DNA from: Staphylococcus lugdunensis
GTDB lineage: Bacteria; Bacillota; Bacilli; Staphylococcales; Staphylococcaceae
Assembly: GCF_002901705.1 (NCBI RefSeq)
Contig: NZ_PPPV01000016.1
Coordinates: 30,284 to 94,283 of the forward strand
Length of the DNA stretch: 64,000 nucleotides
Direction: 5' to 3'
Shown: piece by piece, positions 63,001 to 64,000 of the stretch
How the letters are laid out: every line of letters begins with the position of its first letter
How positions within the stretch are numbered: position 1 is the first letter of the stretch
Position numbers and translations under genes: made by a program
The notes under the pieces: model-generated
The model's input: only the letters and a program-made list of their open reading frames with translations
Databases searched by the model: none
What the model was told of the DNA's origin: nothing

Positions 63001-63435
63001 TTGTTGCAAAATGATTTTTTCAATAGCTTTATTGAATTGTATCGACCATATATAAAAGCGACTAAACCAATATTAGACCGTTTTGATTTGCATAGTGGTC
63101 AATGGCTAGTATTAAAAGATATTGCGAAACAACAACCTACAACGCTAGTCCAAATATCAAAACGTCGCTTCATTGAAAAGCCTACTACACGTCAGTTTAT
63201 AAAAGCACTATCCGAAAAAGGCTTATTGACCATTACACCTGGACATGATAAACGAGAAAAGGTATTAAATTTGTCACCTGAGGGAGACGTGCTATATCAA
63301 CAAATAAATGATGAAGTATCTCGTATACAAATAGATTTATTAGCACATGCTTCAATAAACGAAAAACAAATGGAGCAAGTTATTAATATGATGGCCTCGC
63401 TGCATCAAATATTTATGGAGGAAGATAACCGTTGA
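63001..63435 (+). CDS. MarR-family regulator
   Basis: A 144-aa winged-helix regulator: the HTH region LVQISKRRFIEKPTTRQFIKALSEKG (about residues 49-74) and the wing GHDKREKVLNLSPEG are typical of MarR. The start must be TTG 63001 (or the next TTG at 63004), because a TGA stop lies directly before it in frame, and GAGGAG lies 10 bases upstream. An out-of-frame ATG (62997) would give only five codons. The stop overlaps the MFS start, so the pair is one operon. Likely a repressor of the transporter. Confidence 0.88.
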   Translation: MLQNDFFNSFIELYRPYIKATKPILDRFDLHSGQWLVLKDIAKQQPTTLVQISKRRFIEKPTTRQFIKALSEKGLLTITPGHDKREKVLNLSPEGDVLYQQINDEVSRIQIDLLAHASINEKQMEQVINMMASLHQIFMEEDNR

Positions 63436-64000
63436 ATTCAACAGTATTACATAAAGAACCTATATTCACTAGAAGTTTTACACTAAACTTCGTAATTAAT
63501 TTCTTTATCTATTTATGTATGTACTTATTAATAGTCATTATTGCAGATTATACTAAAACAGCTTTCCATGCACCTGATAGTTTGGCTGGACTTGTTGTTG
63601 GTATCTTTGTTGTAGGTTCATTAATAGGTCGCTTTATTACAGGTCGCTATGTCAATCATTTTGGTCCCAAGAAAATTTTAATCTTTGGATTACTTTTTCT
63701 AGTGATTACTCAATTATTATATTTTGTTCCAGGTCCGTTATGGTTTTTAATTTTTACACGCTTAATAAATGGCCTAGCTACAGCTGTTGCATCTACAGCG
63801 ACAGGAACAATAGCAGCATGTATTACCCCAAAAACACGTAAAAGTGAAGGGATTAGTTTATTTTCATTAAGTCTTGTTCTAGGTACTGCAATCGGTCCAT
63901 TTTTCGGTTTATTGCTTGTTAAATCATTTTCAATCATGCTACTATTTACAATTTGTATTATTCTGGGCATTATTAGTCTCATACTTTCTTTGTTTGTTCA
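63432..64000 (+). CDS. MFS-family drug/metabolite transporter, 5' part
   Basis: The open frame begins with TTG 63432, overlapping the MarR stop by four bases (TTGA), with GGAGGA about 10 bases upstream. It continues to the window end (about 189 codons). The translation shows membrane helices and the MFS loop GRYVNHFGPKKIL (between helices 2 and 3), then LIFTRLINGLATAV. It is a 12- or 14-helix type exporter, cut off by the window. Co-transcription with a MarR repressor suggests inducible efflux. Confidence 0.9.
   Translation, partial: MNSTVLHKEPIFTRSFTLNFVINFFIYLCMYLLIVIIADYTKTAFHAPDSLAGLVVGIFVVGSLIGRFITGRYVNHFGPKKILIFGLLFLVITQLLYFVPGPLWFLIFTRLINGLATAVASTATGTIAACITPKTRKSEGISLFSLSLVLGTAIGPFFGLLLVKSFSIMLLFTICIILGIISLILSLFV

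Overview
The window is chromosomal DNA of a staphylococcus, almost certainly Staphylococcus lugdunensis. Two things point there. The AT-rich left half carries a complete non-ribosomal peptide synthetase (NRPS) cluster whose gene order and domain layout match the published lugdunin (lug) cluster. The right half carries the staphylococcal S10-spc-alpha ribosomal protein region followed by pbuG, topB, an RND permease, femX and a MarR/MFS pair.

Region 1 (1-2072): a two-domain ABM monooxygenase-like gene, then about 1.25 kb without an intact gene. That stretch holds what looks like a decayed ISL3-family transposase and the terminator of the lug operon.

Region 2 (about 1990-30939): the lugdunin cluster. 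A minus-strand operon runs lugR (TetR), lugA (C-A-T-E-C-A-T), lugB (C-A-T-E), lugC (C-A-T-C-T-E-C-T-R), lugT (type II thioesterase), lugD (A-T starter) and lugZ (Sfp-type phosphopantetheinyl transferase). Upstream is a second minus-strand operon, lugI-lugE-lugF-lugG-lugH (small membrane protein plus two ABC transporters), divergent from a wHTH regulator gene (probably lugJ). Specificity residues read from the A domains fit Cys (LugD), Val (LugA-1), Leu (LugB) and Val (LugC); LugA-2 gives a code I cannot match and should be Trp from the known product. LugC has three carrier domains but one A domain, so one Val-activating domain must load three carriers. The terminal reductase then releases an aldehyde that closes with the N-terminal Cys to a thiazolidine macrocycle. 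Two candidate operators are visible: one at the lugR promoter, and a 24-bp palindrome between lugI and lugJ.

Region 3 (31320-50242): housekeeping genes on the minus strand. They are rplM-rpsI (with a probable L13 leader), truA, the ECF transporter energizing module ecfA1-ecfA2-ecfT, and one long ribosomal block from rpsJ to rplQ including secY, adk, infA and rpoA. A clear sigma-A promoter lies before rpsJ.

Region 4 (50356-64000): core genes in mixed orientation. They include small membrane proteins, a purine permease with a putative PurR operator, topoisomerase III, a GNAT protein, an AEC transporter, an RND-family permease, femX (first glycine of the peptidoglycan bridge), a VOC protein, and a MarR regulator coupled to an MFS transporter cut by the window end. 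Two copies of a double-hairpin repeat sit in opposite orientation in two convergent intergenic gaps.

The most exciting system, the lugdunin synthetase with its transporters, is already described in the literature. Points that may be less described are the operator candidates, the transposase relic at the cluster edge, the double-hairpin repeats and the altered core motifs of the LugB A domain and LugA C domain.
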